Below are positions 34,950 through 43,997 of a DNA stretch of 64,000 bases, one piece after another. The stretch's first letter is position 1; each line of letters starts with the position of its first letter. Source of the stretch: Enhygromyxa salina (GTDB lineage Bacteria > Myxococcota_A > Polyangia > Nannocystales > Nannocystaceae); the NCBI RefSeq assembly GCF_000737335.2, contig NZ_JMCC02000014.1:62001-126000 (forward strand). The letters run 5' to 3'. A program made the position numbers and the translations under genes. A model generated the notes under the pieces. It saw only the letters and a program-made list of their open reading frames with translations. It did no database searches and was not told the origin of the DNA.

Positions 34950-36056
34950 TCACCGAGCGCCGCGAGGGTCGACCAGCGGCAGCGCGCTGCAGGTGTCGAG
35001 GACCCACCGCTGCAGGGCGATGTACGGCGACTCGTAGGCCAGCTTCGAGCCGCCCTTGAGATCTGCGTCGAGCCGCGCCAGGCCAGCGTACGCGGCCCGC
35101 AGGCGCTGCTCGTCGAAGCTGTTGGCCTGATCCTGAAGCTTGCGGACGGCGTACGGCTTGCTGTTGAGCGCCGCGGCGGGATCTCGGGCGAACTTCACCG
35201 TGCACAGCCGCCGCGTCTGCCACAGCAACAAGCCGAGCAGCTTCATGGCCTGGCCCGAGTCCTTCTCGCCCGTGTGGAACATGCGCGCGAGGATCTCCAG
35301 GGCCTGGGTGTGATCGGAGCGGCCGATCGCATCGGTTAGATCGAAGGCGTTGGCCTCGCGGGTGGTAGCGACCACGGCCTCGACGTGCTCACGCTCGACC
35401 CGCGCGCCGTTGGAGAAGGCCACCGCCCGCTCGAGCGCGGGGATCAACTCCGACAAGCTGGTCCCGACCGCGCCGACCAACGCGTGGGCGCCAGCCTGAC
35501 TGAGCGGGAGTTGACGGCGCTGGGCCTCGGCGAGCAGCTCGCTCGCGGCCTCGCCCTCACCGGCTGGCGCCATCTGGCACTCGACCACGTGCTTGGCCTT
35601 CTTCGCCGCCTTGACCAGCTTCGAGGTCCCGTTGATCCCCGAGCTGGTCACCACCAACACGGTGCTGGGGTTGGGCGCGTCGAAGTACTCGATCAGCGCC
35701 GCGATCGCGTCGTCGCGCTTGGACTCCGGCGCCTTGACGTCACCGTCCAGATCTTCGGCCCGCTTGTGGCGGCCCCAGTCCTCTGGCGAAGACAATTCCA
35801 CGAGCCGCCGCGCGCCCATCATGGGGACCTGGCCGCAGGCGTTGAGGACCTCGGCCGCGCTCAGCACATAGGGCGCGTCGAACTGCTCATGATTGAACGC
35901 CTCCATGCCGGTCGAGACCCCACCGGGGCGCAGCGTGGCCTCGCGCAGGACCGCGACGGCCGAGCTGATCGAGGTTTGGTCTGCCCCCCACAGCAAGTAG
36001 ACCGGGGCCAGCTCCCCGCGGGCGACCGCGTCACCGAGCTGCCCGAGGCCGCTCAC
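34950..36056 (-). CDS. holA: DNA polymerase III delta subunit
   Basis: 368 residues. APVYLLWGADQTSISSAVAVLR is the degenerate nucleotide-binding start of delta, then PMMGARRLVELSS, STVLVVTSSGINGTSKLVKAAKK, and the C-terminal helices LLGLLLWQTRRLCTVKFARD. Delta opens the sliding clamp in the clamp loader. Linkage with rpsT is widespread. Its start overlaps the rlmD stop by 4 bp. Confidence 0.92.
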   Translation of the reverse strand: MSGLGQLGDAVARGELAPVYLLWGADQTSISSAVAVLREATLRPGGVSTGMEAFNHEQFDAPYVLSAAEVLNACGQVPMMGARRLVELSSPEDWGRHKRAEDLDGDVKAPESKRDDAIAALIEYFDAPNPSTVLVVTSSGINGTSKLVKAAKKAKHVVECQMAPAGEGEAASELLAEAQRRQLPLSQAGAHALVGAVGTSLSELIPALERAVAFSNGARVEREHVEAVVATTREANAFDLTDAIGRSDHTQALEILARMFHTGEKDSGQAMKLLGLLLWQTRRLCTVKFARDPAAALNSKPYAVRKLQDQANSFDEQRLRAAYAGLARLDADLKGGSKLAYESPYIALQRWVLDTCSALPLVDPRGAR

Positions 36057-37408
36057 GCTGCCCCACCCCTGGCCCCCCGCCGCTTCAGGGTGACGACGAC
36101 CTCGACCTCGGCGGTCATGGGCATCATGTCGAACACGCGCAGATCGGCGATCTCGAACGGCGATCCAGCGCCGATCATCACGGCCAGATCACGGGCGAGC
36201 GTGGCGGGATCGCACGACACGTAGACAATGCGCTCGCTCGCAACGGCGATCAGATCCTTCGCGGCCTGGACACCGATGCCCGCCCGCGGCGGATCACACA
36301 CGACGATCTCGTAGGTGCGCCCGCCCGCGGCGAGCTTGCCGAGCAGCTTCTCGGCCTGGCCGCGCTTGACGTTGATCGGCAGGCCCCAGCGCTCGGCCGT
36401 GCGCTGCAGGTTGGCCACTGCCTCGCGATCGCCGTCGATCGTCCACACCCGCTTGGCCGAGCGGGCCAGCGCCCGTGAAAAATTGCCAACGCCCGCGTGC
36501 AGCTCGAGCACGCGCCGCTCGGCCGGCTGGGCCATCGCCATCACGTGGTCGACCAGCGCGGCGTTCTGCCGCGCCTGGGCCTGACTGAAGGTGAACGGAC
36601 CTTGGGCGACCGGCGGGATCGGGCCGTTGCCGTCGAGCTCGAGCCAGGTCCGGCCCACGCCCACGTGCTCACGACCCCCGCGCAGCTGGACGCCGACCAG
36701 GGTTGGCCCGTCCTCGGACGCGCTGGAGCTGGCGATGAGCTCGCGGATCGCCGCGTCGAGCTCCGGGTGCGGGCGGACACCTGGCAGGCCAAGCACCACC
36801 TCCACGCCGTTGGTAATTCCGTGGACGCTGCCGGTCGCGGGCAGCCAGCTGGCCCACTCGCGCAGGCGCTGCATCGCCCAGTCGAGGGCGGGGTCGAGCA
36901 CGGGGCAGTGATCCGCGTCGACCAGCTCGTGGGATCGCTGGCCAAAGAAGCCAAGCTCGAGCGCCTGGCCGCCACCGGCCCCCGTGACCCGATAGTGCAG
37001 CCGCGCGCGTCGCCGATACCCGAGCGCCTGCGGACTCGGCACCGCGACCGGCGTGGGCACTTCCAGCCGGCGCAGCTGGTTGGCCACGATGTCGGCCTTG
37101 AGCTGGGCTTGGGCGGCCGGATCGACGTGCTGCCACGTACATCCGCCGCAGCGATCTGCGACCGGACACGGCGGCTGCACGCGCAGCGCCGAGCGCTCGA
37201 GCAGCTCGACCACGTGGCCACGCAGCCAGCGCTTGTGCTCACCCGTGACGCCAACGCGGACCCGCTCGCCCGGCAGCGCGCCCTCGACGAACCACACCCG
37301 GGCGTCGCTGCCATCGGCCGCCTTGCCGACGCCTTCGCCCCCATGAGCGAGATCGCGGATCTCGACGATTGTGGTGCCAGACGGGGTCGTGGGGGTCGTG
37401 TTGCTCAC
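36053..37408 (-). CDS. 23S rRNA (uracil-5-)-methyltransferase RlmD/TrmA-like
   Basis: 451 residues. An N-terminal TRAM domain (IVEIRDLAHGGEGVGKA) precedes the iron-sulfur cysteines CPVADRCGGC and DADHCPV. The SAM domain has VLELHAGVGNFSRALA, VVCDPPRAGIG and the nucleophile Cys in IVYVSCDPATLARDL. This is the RlmC/RlmD/TrmA family, which makes 5-methyluridine; I favour RlmD by the TRAM domain and four Cys, but cannot separate it from RlmC by reading. It is coupled to holA. Confidence 0.9.
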   Translation of the reverse strand: MSNTTPTTPSGTTIVEIRDLAHGGEGVGKAADGSDARVWFVEGALPGERVRVGVTGEHKRWLRGHVVELLERSALRVQPPCPVADRCGGCTWQHVDPAAQAQLKADIVANQLRRLEVPTPVAVPSPQALGYRRRARLHYRVTGAGGGQALELGFFGQRSHELVDADHCPVLDPALDWAMQRLREWASWLPATGSVHGITNGVEVVLGLPGVRPHPELDAAIRELIASSSASEDGPTLVGVQLRGGREHVGVGRTWLELDGNGPIPPVAQGPFTFSQAQARQNAALVDHVMAMAQPAERRVLELHAGVGNFSRALARSAKRVWTIDGDREAVANLQRTAERWGLPINVKRGQAEKLLGKLAAGGRTYEIVVCDPPRAGIGVQAAKDLIAVASERIVYVSCDPATLARDLAVMIGAGSPFEIADLRVFDMMPMTAEVEVVVTLKRRGARGGAA

Positions 37409-37420
37409 CAGGCGCCGGTA

Positions 37421-38146
37421 CTACCCCGGCGACCCTGCGCCGGCAAGGCCGAGGTCCAGCACCCACGCGTTCGGGCAGCACCGGTCCACGGCCGCGGCCG
37501 CCAGATCATAGTGCGCGCGCGCGCGCTCGAGGATCCACGCGTCGCTCGTCGCGACGACGCCCTCGAAGCTCGCTAACCGACGATCGGGATCATGGTCGAG
37601 CTCGATCTCCCATGCCCAGCCGTGGCTCGCGGCCAGCTCCGCCAGCGCCTGCGCGAGCCGACCGCTGTTGGACACGGGACGATCGAGCCACCACTGGACC
37701 GAGGCCGGCGCGAGCGCGGCGAGGTGCTCGCCGATCGCCGCAGCCGCCGCGAGGGTGTGGGCGGTGCGGCGATAGCTGCCGTGGACGCTGGCCAGATCGC
37801 GCAGCGCTCCGTCGCGGCCGCGCAGCAGCACCCCACCAGCGAGCGCGACCTCGAGCGAGATCAAGACGTTGAAGCCGTCGATCGCAAGCGGCCGCCCGGC
37901 GAGCGCCTTGGCGTCGATCCGTCGGTCGCTGCGCCCGGCGAGCGCGGCGTCGGTGCAAGTGCTGCGCAGCACCGCCGTGCGCTGCCTGGTTCGAAGGCCG
38001 TGACGATTGCCAACGAGCTCGAGCGCCGCGGTCTCGGGGTAGCCACGCTCGAGCAACCACGCGAACTCGGCCACCGCGGTGCGCAGCGCTGGCAGCTGCG
38101 CCTCGCCGAACAACGCGGCGTCGTCGTGCGCTGGCCCCCGGGTCAT
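37421..38146 (-). CDS. DUF434 family protein
   Basis: 241 residues from ATG 38146. It matches DUF434/DUF5616 in layout: an N-terminal helix (LRTAVAEFAWLLERGYPETAALELVGNRHGL), then LAGRPLAIDGFNVLISLEVALAGGVLLRGRDGALRDLASVHGSYR split over several blocks with an Asp-Gly-Phe-Asn site, and ATSDAWILERARAHYDLAAAAV. The family is unstudied; the Asp-rich core resembles nuclease (PIN-like) folds, which is inference. It sits 12 bp before the RlmD start. Confidence 0.82.
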   Translation of the reverse strand: MTRGPAHDDAALFGEAQLPALRTAVAEFAWLLERGYPETAALELVGNRHGLRTRQRTAVLRSTCTDAALAGRSDRRIDAKALAGRPLAIDGFNVLISLEVALAGGVLLRGRDGALRDLASVHGSYRRTAHTLAAAAAIGEHLAALAPASVQWWLDRPVSNSGRLAQALAELAASHGWAWEIELDHDPDRRLASFEGVVATSDAWILERARAHYDLAAAAVDRCCPNAWVLDLGLAGAGSPG

Positions 38147-38150
38147 GACC

Positions 38151-39362
38151 CTACAAGTACACCGCCAGGCCAACCGCCACGACCGGCGAGACCAGGTTTG
38201 GCTGCAAGACCACGGTCTCGCCAAGCGGCTGCCCCAGCTCGTCGGCGTAGCTGACCGAGTAGCGGGTATCGACCAAGCCCACGCGCAAGCCCAACGCCAC
38301 GAACAGTGACAGCTGCGCGAGCGGAACATAGTCCAGCTGCACGCGCGGCTCGATCGCCGGGATCGCGCGCAGCTTCGAGCCGCCAAACAGCAAGCTGATG
38401 TCGCCGATCGGATCGGTGGCGCGGCGCTGGTGGAGCTCGGCGACCACCCGCAGCTGCGCGTCGAGGGCCACGCCCGAGCGCGCCCACGCGTGCTGGTAGC
38501 CAGCGATCAGCGAGATCGGGTAGCGGGCCACCCGGTAGGTCATGACCCCCGAGACCGTGGGGTGGCTGACCGTGCGCTCGAACCGGGGGATCAGCGCCAC
38601 CCCAGCACCCACGTGCGCGCCAGGGGCGGAGCGCCAGCCCAGCGAGAGCTCGGCGCCGCTGTCCCAGGCGCGCTCGCGGGCCCACGCTTGCCCAATATAG
38701 GCGGCCTGCAGGCGCACGTGGCCGCGCGCGCGCAGCTGCTGCGTGGGCGTGAGCGGAGGCGGCGGGGCGACGTCGGGCGGCTCGACGGGATCTGCCCGGT
38801 CCAGATCGACCTTCACCTCGCGCGCGTCGCCGCGCTCGGTGCCGGCCGAGGCGCGCGTCAACCCGATCGGTCGCCCGGCGATCAGATCGGTGGTGAGGTG
38901 CCGAATGATCACGGCGGCCGCCTCGATCGCCGCGAGACGATCGTCAAACCCGAGCACCGGACGCAGCAGCACGCCGCCGTCGCCGACGACCAGGTGGATC
39001 GTCAGCCCGTCGGGCCGAGGCTCGAGCCACACCAAGCCCACGGCCGCACGCGCGCGCACCAACGCCTCGCCCGCGGCGATCTTGGTTGGCAGATCCCACG
39101 CCGGATCCAGGTCGATCCGCTCGAGCGTGACCTCGACGTCGTTGAGCTCGACTCGAACGGCGCGCAGCGACGCGGCCCCCAGCTCGCTCTCGTCAGCGGC
39201 CAGCAGCAGCATCGGCGCGGACTCGCCGGGCTCGTCAGACCCTGCTTCCCCGATCGAGTCCCCGCTCGGAGCCGGCGGCCCGGCCCAGACCCCAGCGGGC
39301 AGCGCCCCCACCAGCGAGGCCCACAAGAGGGCTGACACCCGTTTGCTGCGAGGTTCCTGCAT
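38151..39362 (-). CDS. Exported protein with C-terminal outer-membrane-like beta domain
   Basis: 403 residues. Signal peptide (LLWASLVGALPAGVWAG). Residues ~40-170 are a mixed alpha/beta region (SLRAVRVELNDVEVTLERI, AAVIIRHLTTDLIAG) seen in many myxobacterial proteins of unknown function. After a Pro linker, residues ~205-403 alternate short hydrophobic strands with polar turns and end VSPVVAVGLAVYL, as in 8-10-strand barrels. Likely outer membrane. No function assigned. It ends 4 bp before the DUF434 start. Confidence 0.75.
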   Translation of the reverse strand: MQEPRSKRVSALLWASLVGALPAGVWAGPPAPSGDSIGEAGSDEPGESAPMLLLAADESELGAASLRAVRVELNDVEVTLERIDLDPAWDLPTKIAAGEALVRARAAVGLVWLEPRPDGLTIHLVVGDGGVLLRPVLGFDDRLAAIEAAAVIIRHLTTDLIAGRPIGLTRASAGTERGDAREVKVDLDRADPVEPPDVAPPPPLTPTQQLRARGHVRLQAAYIGQAWARERAWDSGAELSLGWRSAPGAHVGAGVALIPRFERTVSHPTVSGVMTYRVARYPISLIAGYQHAWARSGVALDAQLRVVAELHQRRATDPIGDISLLFGGSKLRAIPAIEPRVQLDYVPLAQLSLFVALGLRVGLVDTRYSVSYADELGQPLGETVVLQPNLVSPVVAVGLAVYL

Positions 39363-39395
39363 CCCGGCTGCGCGACTGCGCCGACCGTAGCACCT

Positions 39396-40655
39396 TCACG
39401 CCGCGCGGTGCTCCGACGCCGGCCGGCGGACGTGGGGCAGCACGACGGTGTTGGCGACCAGCACGCCGGCGACGAGCGAGGCCGCGACCAGGATCATCCG
39501 AAACGCCGCTTCGATCCCGGCGAGCGCGTCGTCGGCCATGAACGAGGTCACGCTCTGAAACCCGAGCGCGCCGGGGACCAACAGCAACAAGCACGGCAGC
39601 AAGATCACCGCCGCCGGGAGCCGTCGCCACGCCGCGTAGCCGTTGGCAGCCAGGGCGACCGCGAACGCCCCCGCGAACGCGCCGAGCTCCGAGCCGACCA
39701 CCGAAGCCGCAAACCGAGCCAGCTCGCTCGCCAGGATCCCCGTCGCCGCGATCGCCGGAATGTCTGCGCGGCGGGCCTGGAACAGCACGCAAAACCCGAT
39801 CGGCGCCAGCCCCAGCGCGACCAAGCGCGTCCACGCCGGGAGCGCGTCGGTCAGCCACGGCGCGATCGCATGGACGCCACCGATCGGCAGCACCTCCACG
39901 ATCGCCCGCGCCACGGCGACCCCGAACGCCATGGTCATGAACACGGTCAGCGAACCGGCCAGGCGCGCCGTCCCAGACACCAAGTGGCGGGTCGCCAGCT
40001 CGGTCATTGCCAAGGTCAGGCTCAGCCCTGGCACCAACACGATCAGCGCCGACAGGATCGTCACCTGCTCGTGGACGCCGGTGATCCAGCGCGCCGCCAG
40101 CAGCGACGCGAGCGCGGCCAAGAACGCGGCGAGCGGCGTGAGCACCCGGCCCAGCCCCGCCCGCGCGGTCGCAAAGCGCGACAGCCCACCCAGCCCCAGC
40201 CCCAAGCCCAGCGAGATCAGCACGTCCGCGAGGTTGCCCCCAAAGAACCGGGCGGCCCCTGCCGAGGCCAGACCAAACGCGGCGACCACCGCGGCGCCAC
40301 CGTAGATCGGCGGCGCCGCGGCGACCTTGCGCAGCGCGACCCGGCCGGCGACCGGATCGAGCCGACCCGACGCGACCTCGGAGATCACGGCGTCGAGCTC
40401 GACCAAGCGACCGAGCTCGGCCTCGCCCGCGTCCGCGCGGATCAGGTAGGCCCGCCGACCGCCAAACGCGAGCTCGATCGCGGTCGGCGTAGCCAACACC
40501 TGCAGGCGCAGGCCGAGCGCTTTCGCGCAGGCGACCAGCGTGTCCTCGAGCCGATGGGCGGGCGTCCCGTGTCGGTGCAGGTGCTTCGCCGCGCTGACGA
40601 GAAACGCACGCGAATGCCGCGTTTCCGGGCGAAGATTATGCGACAATGTGCGCAT
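39396..40655 (-). CDS. Threonine/serine exporter family (ThrE-like) protein
   Basis: 419 residues with ~10 membrane segments. The N-terminal soluble segment AAKHLHRHGTPAHRLEDTL is the ThrE opening. The membrane core contains ILVPGLSLTLAMTELATRHLVSGTARL, a family hallmark, and a second half with LLLLVPGALGFQSV. ThrE exports Thr and Ser. The divergent Lrp gene, 81 bp away, is a plausible regulator, in parallel with other Lrp/exporter pairs. Confidence 0.9.
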   Translation of the reverse strand: MRTLSHNLRPETRHSRAFLVSAAKHLHRHGTPAHRLEDTLVACAKALGLRLQVLATPTAIELAFGGRRAYLIRADAGEAELGRLVELDAVISEVASGRLDPVAGRVALRKVAAAPPIYGGAAVVAAFGLASAGAARFFGGNLADVLISLGLGLGLGGLSRFATARAGLGRVLTPLAAFLAALASLLAARWITGVHEQVTILSALIVLVPGLSLTLAMTELATRHLVSGTARLAGSLTVFMTMAFGVAVARAIVEVLPIGGVHAIAPWLTDALPAWTRLVALGLAPIGFCVLFQARRADIPAIAATGILASELARFAASVVGSELGAFAGAFAVALAANGYAAWRRLPAAVILLPCLLLLVPGALGFQSVTSFMADDALAGIEAAFRMILVAASLVAGVLVANTVVLPHVRRPASEHRAA

Positions 40656-40736
40656 TTTTCCGTATCATCCGTGGCAGGTGCCGAACCGAGTCGAATTTAT
40701 CTGAGTTATGCTCATCGTCCACCGAATTGAAATCGG

Positions 40737-41249
40737 ATGCACATGGAAACTCGAAGCCTGGACCGAATCGACCACGAGATTCTCGCGGCGCTGCAAAACA
40801 ATGCTCGGCAGAGCAACAAGGAGCTGGCCGCGTCGGTCGGCCTCGCGCCGTCCAGCTGCCTCGAGCGGGTCAAGCGGCTGACCCAAGACGGGATCATTCG
40901 GGGCTTCCACGCCGACGTGGATCCCAAGGCGCTAGGGATCACCCTCGAGGCGCTGGTGTTCGTCCGCATCGTCCGACACCAGCGCGAGCTGATGCAGGCG
41001 CTGTGGTCCCACCTCGCCGCGCAGCCCGAGGTTCGGGACCTCTACGACGTCGCCGGCTCCCACGACCTGGTGGTCCACGTGGCCGTGCGGGACGTGGACC
41101 ACCTTCGCCGCCTGGTCGCCGACCAGATCGCCAGCCGGGCCGAGCTTGGCCAGCTCGAGACCTCGCTGATCTTCCAGCACCGCCGCAGCACCACCTTGCC
41201 CGACTACGGCCACGAACACGCGCCGCCCGCCCGTGGGCGGCATGAGTGA
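40737..41249 (+). CDS. Lrp/AsnC-family transcriptional regulator
   Basis: 170 residues. It has the winged HTH LDRIDHEILAALQNNARQSNKELAASVGL at ~10-40 and a RAM effector domain (VRDLYDVAGSHDLVVHVAV). The intergenic 40656-40736 is AT-rich, as Lrp sites are. I infer control of the divergent ThrE gene and of itself in response to an amino acid. The C-terminal ~25 residues beyond the RAM core (His/Pro/Arg) are extra. The stop overlaps the next gene's start region. Confidence 0.92.
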   Translation: MHMETRSLDRIDHEILAALQNNARQSNKELAASVGLAPSSCLERVKRLTQDGIIRGFHADVDPKALGITLEALVFVRIVRHQRELMQALWSHLAAQPEVRDLYDVAGSHDLVVHVAVRDVDHLRRLVADQIASRAELGQLETSLIFQHRRSTTLPDYGHEHAPPARGRHE

Positions 41250-42135
41250 TACACTGCCGCGCTACATGTGGAGGCGAGCGATCAGCCCCGAGGTGCGCGA
41301 CCGGATTGATCGGCTCGAGCTCCCCTTCAACCGCTGGGGCTTGGATCCCTACGGCATCTCCAAAGATCATCTGGGTCTGTTCCTGACCGTGCTCGGCCAG
41401 GCTCACAAGCACTACTTTCGGGTGCGGGCCCACGGCGTCGAGAACGTCCCGGCCAAGGGCGCGGCGATGCTCGTGTCCAACCACTCTGGGGGGCTGCCAA
41501 CCGACGGCGGCATGATCCTCGCCTCGATCTTCTTCGATCGCGATCCGCCCCGGCTCGCCCACGGCATGGTCGAAAAATTCGCCCAGAGCATGCCCTTCAT
41601 GGGTCCGTGGTTCTCGCGCGTGGGCCAGCTGCCGGGGCTGCCCGAGCACGCCAAGCGGCTCTTACTCGACGGGCGCCTGTTGATGGTGTTCCCCGAGGGT
41701 GCCCGCGGGACCGGCAAGCTCTACCGCGATCGCTACCAGCTGGTTCGCTTCGGCACTGGGTTCATGCGGATCGCCCTCGAGACCGGAGTGCCGATCGTGC
41801 CGATCGCGTTCATTGGCGGCGAAGAGGCGATCCCCACGATCTACCACGCCAAGGGCCTCGCCAAGCTGCTCAACGCGCCCTACGTCCCGATCACGCCCTA
41901 TGTGATGCCGGTGCCGCTGCCCGTGCAGTGCGAGGTGCACTACGGCGAGCCCATGAAGTTCGAAGGCACCGGCAACGAGCCGGACGACGTGATCAATGGA
42001 TACGTCGCGCAGGTGAAGGAGCGGGTCGAAGACTTGATCGCCGTCGGTCGTGGGTCGCGATCGCGGGGGCTCGCGGATCTGGCGGAGGATCTGGTCGAGG
42101 ACCTGGGCCCCGTGTGGGACGGGGCGGACTCCTAG
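41242..42135 (+). CDS. Lysophospholipid/phosphate acyltransferase (PlsC-like)
   Basis: 297 residues from ATG 41242, inside the last codons of the lrp gene. The acyltransferase motif is SNHSGGLPTDGGM (His with a later Asp), followed by GRLLMVFPEGARGTGK (substrate motif) and VPIVPIAFIGGEEAIP. A group of PlsC-related proteins has this wider His-Asp spacing. It acylates a glycerolipid at the membrane. Its coupling to the SDR gene suggests a lipid pathway. Confidence 0.88.
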   Translation: MSDTLPRYMWRRAISPEVRDRIDRLELPFNRWGLDPYGISKDHLGLFLTVLGQAHKHYFRVRAHGVENVPAKGAAMLVSNHSGGLPTDGGMILASIFFDRDPPRLAHGMVEKFAQSMPFMGPWFSRVGQLPGLPEHAKRLLLDGRLLMVFPEGARGTGKLYRDRYQLVRFGTGFMRIALETGVPIVPIAFIGGEEAIPTIYHAKGLAKLLNAPYVPITPYVMPVPLPVQCEVHYGEPMKFEGTGNEPDDVINGYVAQVKERVEDLIAVGRGSRSRGLADLAEDLVEDLGPVWDGADS

Positions 42136-42187
42136 AGCGCTGCCGCCCCTTCCCTCGCCCGCTCATCCGTGGCCTAATCCAACCCTC

Positions 42188-43126
42188 GTGAAGGTCCTGA
42201 TCACCGGCATCGCAGGCGCCCACGCGCAGCTCGTCGCGCTGCGGTTGGTCGACGGCGGCCACGAGGTCCTGGGGATCGACGTGCGCGCGTGGCAGGGCGC
42301 GCCGCGGGGCGTGACGATCTTCCAGACCGACGTTCGCAAGCGCCCGGCCGCCGACGTGTTCCGCGTGCACCGGCCCGACGTGGTCATTCACATGGCCACG
42401 GTCACCCACTTCAACGCCAGCGCCGAGCAGCGCTACCGGGTCAACCTGCGCGGGACCCAGGCGGTGTTTCGCTACTGCGAAGAATTTGGCGTCAAGAGGG
42501 CGGTGTTCGTCGGACGCCACACGATCTACGGCGCGGCCGCCGACGCGCCGCTGTACCGCAACGAGAGCGAGCCACCGCTGGCGGTCTCGACCTTCCCCGA
42601 GCTCGCGGATCTCGTCGCCGCGGATCTGTATGCCAGCCGCGCGCTGTGGTCTTGCAAGAACATGTGCACGGCCGTGCTGCGGATCGTGTACGCGCTTGGC
42701 CCAAGCGGGCGCGGCACGCTTGCGAGCTTCCTGGCGGGGCCGCGGGTGCCGATGGCGCTTGGCTTCGATCCGCTGTTTCACGTCATGCACGAAGACGACG
42801 CCGCCAAGGCGATCGTGCTCGCGGCGGAGTCCGAGATCGCCGGGGTGTTCAACGTCGCCGGGCCGCCGCCCGTACCGCTCTCGGTCCTGTGTCGGGCGAC
42901 CCATCGCTCGGCCCTGCACCTGCCCGAGCCGTTCTTGCCCCGCGCGCTCGGGCGGTTTGGGCTGCCCAAGCTCCCGCCTGGCGCGATCGCCCACCTCAAG
43001 CACCCGGTCGTCGTCGACAACAGCGCCTTCATCGAGGCCACCGGGTTCGAGTACAGCCACGACGAGCACGCGACGATGTCTTCGTTCCGCGACGCCAACA
43101 CCCTGCGAGAAGATCGAGGTCTGTAG
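42188..43126 (+). CDS. Extended SDR / NAD-dependent epimerase-like protein
   Basis: 312 residues from GTG 42188. The nucleotide-site glycine run is GIAGAHAQLVAL, changed from GxxGxxG, followed by an acidic residue (IDVRAW) and VVIHMATVTHFN. Tyr lies in LYASRALWSCK, but Lys is not at the usual YxxxK position. Overall fold is extended SDR; activity is doubtful or altered. It ends one base before ung. Confidence 0.8.
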   Translation: MKVLITGIAGAHAQLVALRLVDGGHEVLGIDVRAWQGAPRGVTIFQTDVRKRPAADVFRVHRPDVVIHMATVTHFNASAEQRYRVNLRGTQAVFRYCEEFGVKRAVFVGRHTIYGAAADAPLYRNESEPPLAVSTFPELADLVAADLYASRALWSCKNMCTAVLRIVYALGPSGRGTLASFLAGPRVPMALGFDPLFHVMHEDDAAKAIVLAAESEIAGVFNVAGPPPVPLSVLCRATHRSALHLPEPFLPRALGRFGLPKLPPGAIAHLKHPVVVDNSAFIEATGFEYSHDEHATMSSFRDANTLREDRGL

Positions 43127-43822
43127 ATGAGCGAAGCCTTTGGTGAACTGCCTCCCAGCTGGCACGCCGTGCTCGGCGACGAGCTGGCCAAGCCCTACTT
43201 TCGCAAGCTCGAGAGCTTCGTCGCCACCGCCCGCGCCACCCAAGAGGTGTTTCCGCCCGCGCAAGAGGTGTTCGCGGCGTTCGAGCACACGCCCTTCGAG
43301 TCGGTCCGCGTGATGATCCTGGGCCAGGATCCGTACCACGACAACGATCAGGCCCACGGGCTGTGCTTCTCGGTCCGGCGCGGGGTCAAGATCCCGCCCT
43401 CGCTGCGCAACCTCTACAAAGAGCTGAAGACCGACGTCGGCATCGACGGGCCAGACCACGGGTACTTGCAAGCCTGGGCCGAGCGCGGGGTGATGCTGCT
43501 CAACACCGTGCTCACGGTCCAAGCCCACAAGGCCAACTCGCACCGCAAGAAGGGCTGGGAGACCTTCAGCGATCGGGTGATCGAGGTGCTCGCCGCCCGT
43601 GAAGATCCGCTGGTGTTCGTGCTGTGGGGCAAGCCCGCGCAAAAGAAGCTCCCGCTGATCGAGCGCGCTGCTAGCCATGGCCACCACGAGGTCATCCTCG
43701 CCGCCCACCCCTCGCCGCTGTCGGCCAGCAGCGGGTTCTTTGGCAGCAAGCCGTTCTCGAAGGTCAACGCCGCGCTCAGCGGCTGGGGCAAGCCGCCGAT
43801 CGACTGGTCGCTCCCCGACTGA
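43127..43822 (+). CDS. ung: Uracil-DNA glycosylase, family 1
   Basis: 231 residues, normal length. It has the catalytic GQDPYHDNDQAHGLCFSV (Asp general base), VLLWGK-type VFVLWGKPAQKK, and HPSPLSASSGFFG (catalytic His). It removes uracil from single- and double-stranded DNA. The ATG follows directly on the SDR stop, so they share an mRNA. It is unrelated in sequence to the iron-sulfur UDG at 12.3 kb. Confidence 0.97.
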   Translation: MSEAFGELPPSWHAVLGDELAKPYFRKLESFVATARATQEVFPPAQEVFAAFEHTPFESVRVMILGQDPYHDNDQAHGLCFSVRRGVKIPPSLRNLYKELKTDVGIDGPDHGYLQAWAERGVMLLNTVLTVQAHKANSHRKKGWETFSDRVIEVLAAREDPLVFVLWGKPAQKKLPLIERAASHGHHEVILAAHPSPLSASSGFFGSKPFSKVNAALSGWGKPPIDWSLPD

Positions 43823-43840
43823 CGCGGGCGCCCCACTGTT

Positions 43841-43917
43841 TTCAGCTCGGGCGAGGGCTTCTCGCCCGCTTGCGGACGCTTTCGTAGACTGGTTCACCGT
43901 CGGCAGCGATGTCATCG
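43841..43917. repeat. Dispersed repeat copy B, between ung and prenyltransferase
   Basis: TTCAGCTCGGGCG, then GCGGACGC, TAGACTGGTTCAC, GGCAGCGA and GTCATCG in the same order as copy A at 14738-14799, with a 14-bp insertion after the first block. It lies between the ung stop and the UbiA-family start. Confidence 0.65.
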
Positions 43918-43997
43918 AGTCCATGGGCGCCGGCCGGTTGGCGGGTCACCCGGGCCGCTGGTCGACCCGGCCCACGGCGGCGGTTAGGCTCGCCACG

